NCBI RefSeq assembly: GCF_028736115.1
Contig: NZ_CP117877.1
Coordinates: 2,790,001-2,854,000 of the forward strand
Origin: Mucilaginibacter sp. KACC 22063
Lineage (GTDB): Bacteria > Bacteroidota > Bacteroidia > Sphingobacteriales > Sphingobacteriaceae
Reading direction: 5' to 3'
Length of the DNA stretch: 64,000 nucleotides
Both the position numbers and the translations under genes were made by a program. The stretch's first letter is position 1. Each line of letters starts with the position of its first letter. The notes beneath the pieces were generated by a model that had not been told where the DNA came from, did no database searches, and worked only from the letters and a program-made list of their open reading frames with translations. Shown piece by piece: positions 63,115 to 64,000 of the stretch.

Positions 63115-63534
63115 TCAGTTACTGATCCTTACATATTCATCAGAGGCACCCGCATCTACTGCAAAAAATGGCATTGAGATGGAAAGCGTATCCTGATTAC
63201 CACGTTTTATGGCATATACACCTTTTACAACGTTATTCACCAGCAGGGCATCGGCATGGTAATCGTCGTAAAAATTGTAATTTTTGGCTAACTGATAATT
63301 GCCGCTTTCTATAACCTGTCCTTTTTGCGACTGTATATACTGCGTATCGGTAAACTTAATAATTGTAAGATCAGATTGATTGGCTGCCGTGCGCCTGGTG
63401 CCGGCTATGGTGGTTTCATAATGTGCGTTTAAGCGCCATTGACCAACTATAGAACCCGAGCTTTGCAGTTTCTCCTTTTTACAGGCCGAAAGGGTAAGCA
63501 GGGCTATTGCAATAAAACATTTCAAATAGTTCAT
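63115..63534 (-). CDS. Small lipoprotein, lipocalin-like, unknown function
   Basis: 139 residues from the ATG at 63534, which gives a lipoprotein signal (CFIAIALLTLSACKKE). The mature part is all-beta in character (SIVGQWRLNAHYETTIAGTR, LTIIKFTDTQYIQSQKGQVI) with the GxW motif of lipocalin-like proteins. Several related lipoproteins are common in this family of bacteria. Located between mutS and the end of alaS. Confidence 0.75.
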   Translation of the reverse strand: MNYLKCFIAIALLTLSACKKEKLQSSGSIVGQWRLNAHYETTIAGTRRTAANQSDLTIIKFTDTQYIQSQKGQVIESGNYQLAKNYNFYDDYHADALLVNNVVKGVYAIKRGNQDTLSISMPFFAVDAGASDEYVRISN

Positions 63535-63592
63535 TAGGGATAGGATTTTAAGCATATACGCATATTGCAATCAAAGTGAAACAACACCTAAC

Positions 63593-63621
63593 AAAAAAAG
63601 CAGCGGTGTTGCCGCTGCTTT
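63593..63621 (-). terminator. Rho-independent terminator of alaS
   Basis: Minus strand: AAGCAGCGG pairs exactly with CCGCTGCTT around a 5-nt loop, followed by seven T. It starts about 20 bp after the alaS stop. Confidence 0.92.
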
Positions 63622-63641
63622 CAATATTCAATATGTCAAAA

Positions 63642-64000
63642 CTATTTAATGTATGCTGATGCCTTAGTTAAAGCCCTGTCAAGCCCGCTTACGTCTTTAC
63701 CGCCAGCGGTAGCAAAAAACGGCTGACCGCCGCCGCCGCCCTGAATTTCTTTAGCCAGTTCCCGTACGATGGTACCTGCATTTAAGCCTTTATCTTTCAC
63801 CAGATTTTCTGACAGCATAACGGTTAAACCGGGCTTGCCTTCAAAATCAGCAGCTAATACCAGGAACAGATCAGAAACTATATCTTTCAGTTGATAGGCC
63901 AACGTTTTTACCGCATCGGCGTTAGGCAATTCTACCTTTTCGGCAATAAAGTTGATACCATTGATGTTTTGCACCTTAGCAGCAATTTCGGTTTTTAGTC
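63642..64000 (-). CDS. alaS: Alanyl-tRNA synthetase, C-terminal part (5' end outside window)
   Basis: About 119 residues of the C-terminal oligonucleotide-binding DHHA1-type domain. It is open through the right edge; a GTG at 63974 is internal, because the frame continues upstream (LKTEIAAKVQ). Typical AlaRS endings are visible: LAADFEGKPGLTVMLSENL, VRELAKEIQGGGGGQPFFA and TAGGKDVSGLDRAL. It aminoacylates tRNA-Ala, and this domain helps in tRNA binding. Confidence 0.95.
   Translation of the reverse strand, partial: LKTEIAAKVQNINGINFIAEKVELPNADAVKTLAYQLKDIVSDLFLVLAADFEGKPGLTVMLSENLVKDKGLNAGTIVRELAKEIQGGGGGQPFFATAGGKDVSGLDRALTKASAYIK

Overview
The window is typical of the Bacteroidota, most likely family Sphingobacteriaceae (a Mucilaginibacter- or Pedobacter-like genus). 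This is inference from gene content and sequence style. It carries GH92, GH43 and GH63-like glycosidases, a FadL/OmpP1-type outer-membrane protein, DUF4905, TIGR02757 and paired DUF3857 proteins, a LytS/LytTR two-component pair, and ribosome-binding sites that are weak or absent. One promoter fits the Bacteroidota pattern exactly (TTTG, 19 bases, TACTTTTG), in front of a tRNA-Pro gene. No transposase, integrase, phage gene or CRISPR array was seen.

Layout. (1) 1-9091: a truncated TrpX-like substrate-binding lipoprotein, a methionine aminotransferase next to an omega-amidase (probable glutamine-driven methionine salvage), a secreted GH92 mannosidase, and a cytoplasmic GH63-like glycosidase. 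(2) 9202-29176: a large exopolysaccharide locus. It has a WbaP-type initiating sugar transferase fused to a degenerate receiver domain, seven further glycosyltransferases, an acetyltransferase, a Wzx flippase, a Wzy polymerase, a Wzc-like co-polymerase, a half-length TolC-like protein and a CapD/PglF-type dehydratase. Embedded in it are a single-domain response regulator and a partner-switching cassette (membrane protein, receiver-PP2C phosphatase, STAS protein, HATPase protein). A 49-residue membrane protein lies hidden between the Wzy and a processive glycosyltransferase gene. (3) 29486-32194: tRNA-Pro(UGG) with promoter and terminator, then a secreted GH43 protein. (4) 32518-39036: a seven-gene operon of DUF2147 protein, TolC, HlyD, FtsX-type permease, ABC ATPase, LytS kinase and LytTR regulator. 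(5) 39372-43361: a small stress or detoxification block with a haloperoxidase-like hydrolase, a frameshifted azoreductase remnant, an HxlR regulator with a near-perfect palindrome over its promoter, an SDR, a SnoaL-like protein and an AraC regulator. (6) 43404-64000: mostly housekeeping and envelope genes: mnmE, a TIGR02757 protein carrying an in-frame palindromic insertion, a transsulfuration enzyme, proS, a Gly/Tyr-rich lipoprotein with a FadL-like porin, dps, LysM protein and uridine kinase, a DnaQ-like exonuclease, two DUF3857 proteins (one apparently catalytically dead), an NlpC/P60 lipoprotein, mutS, a small lipoprotein and the 3' end of alaS.

How the parts work together. The exopolysaccharide locus has a complete Wzx/Wzy-type inner-membrane set, but no Wza-type export protein is visible; a half-size TolC-like protein is translationally coupled to the Wzc-like protein instead. 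Signalling genes inside the locus suggest control of the initiating transferase or of locus expression. The efflux operon carries its own sensor and regulator, and a repeated 8-bp word 42 bp apart precedes its first gene. Several intergenic spaces consist of short words arranged as hairpins, and one such palindromic element has entered a coding region without breaking the frame. All statements come from reading the sequence; no database search was run.
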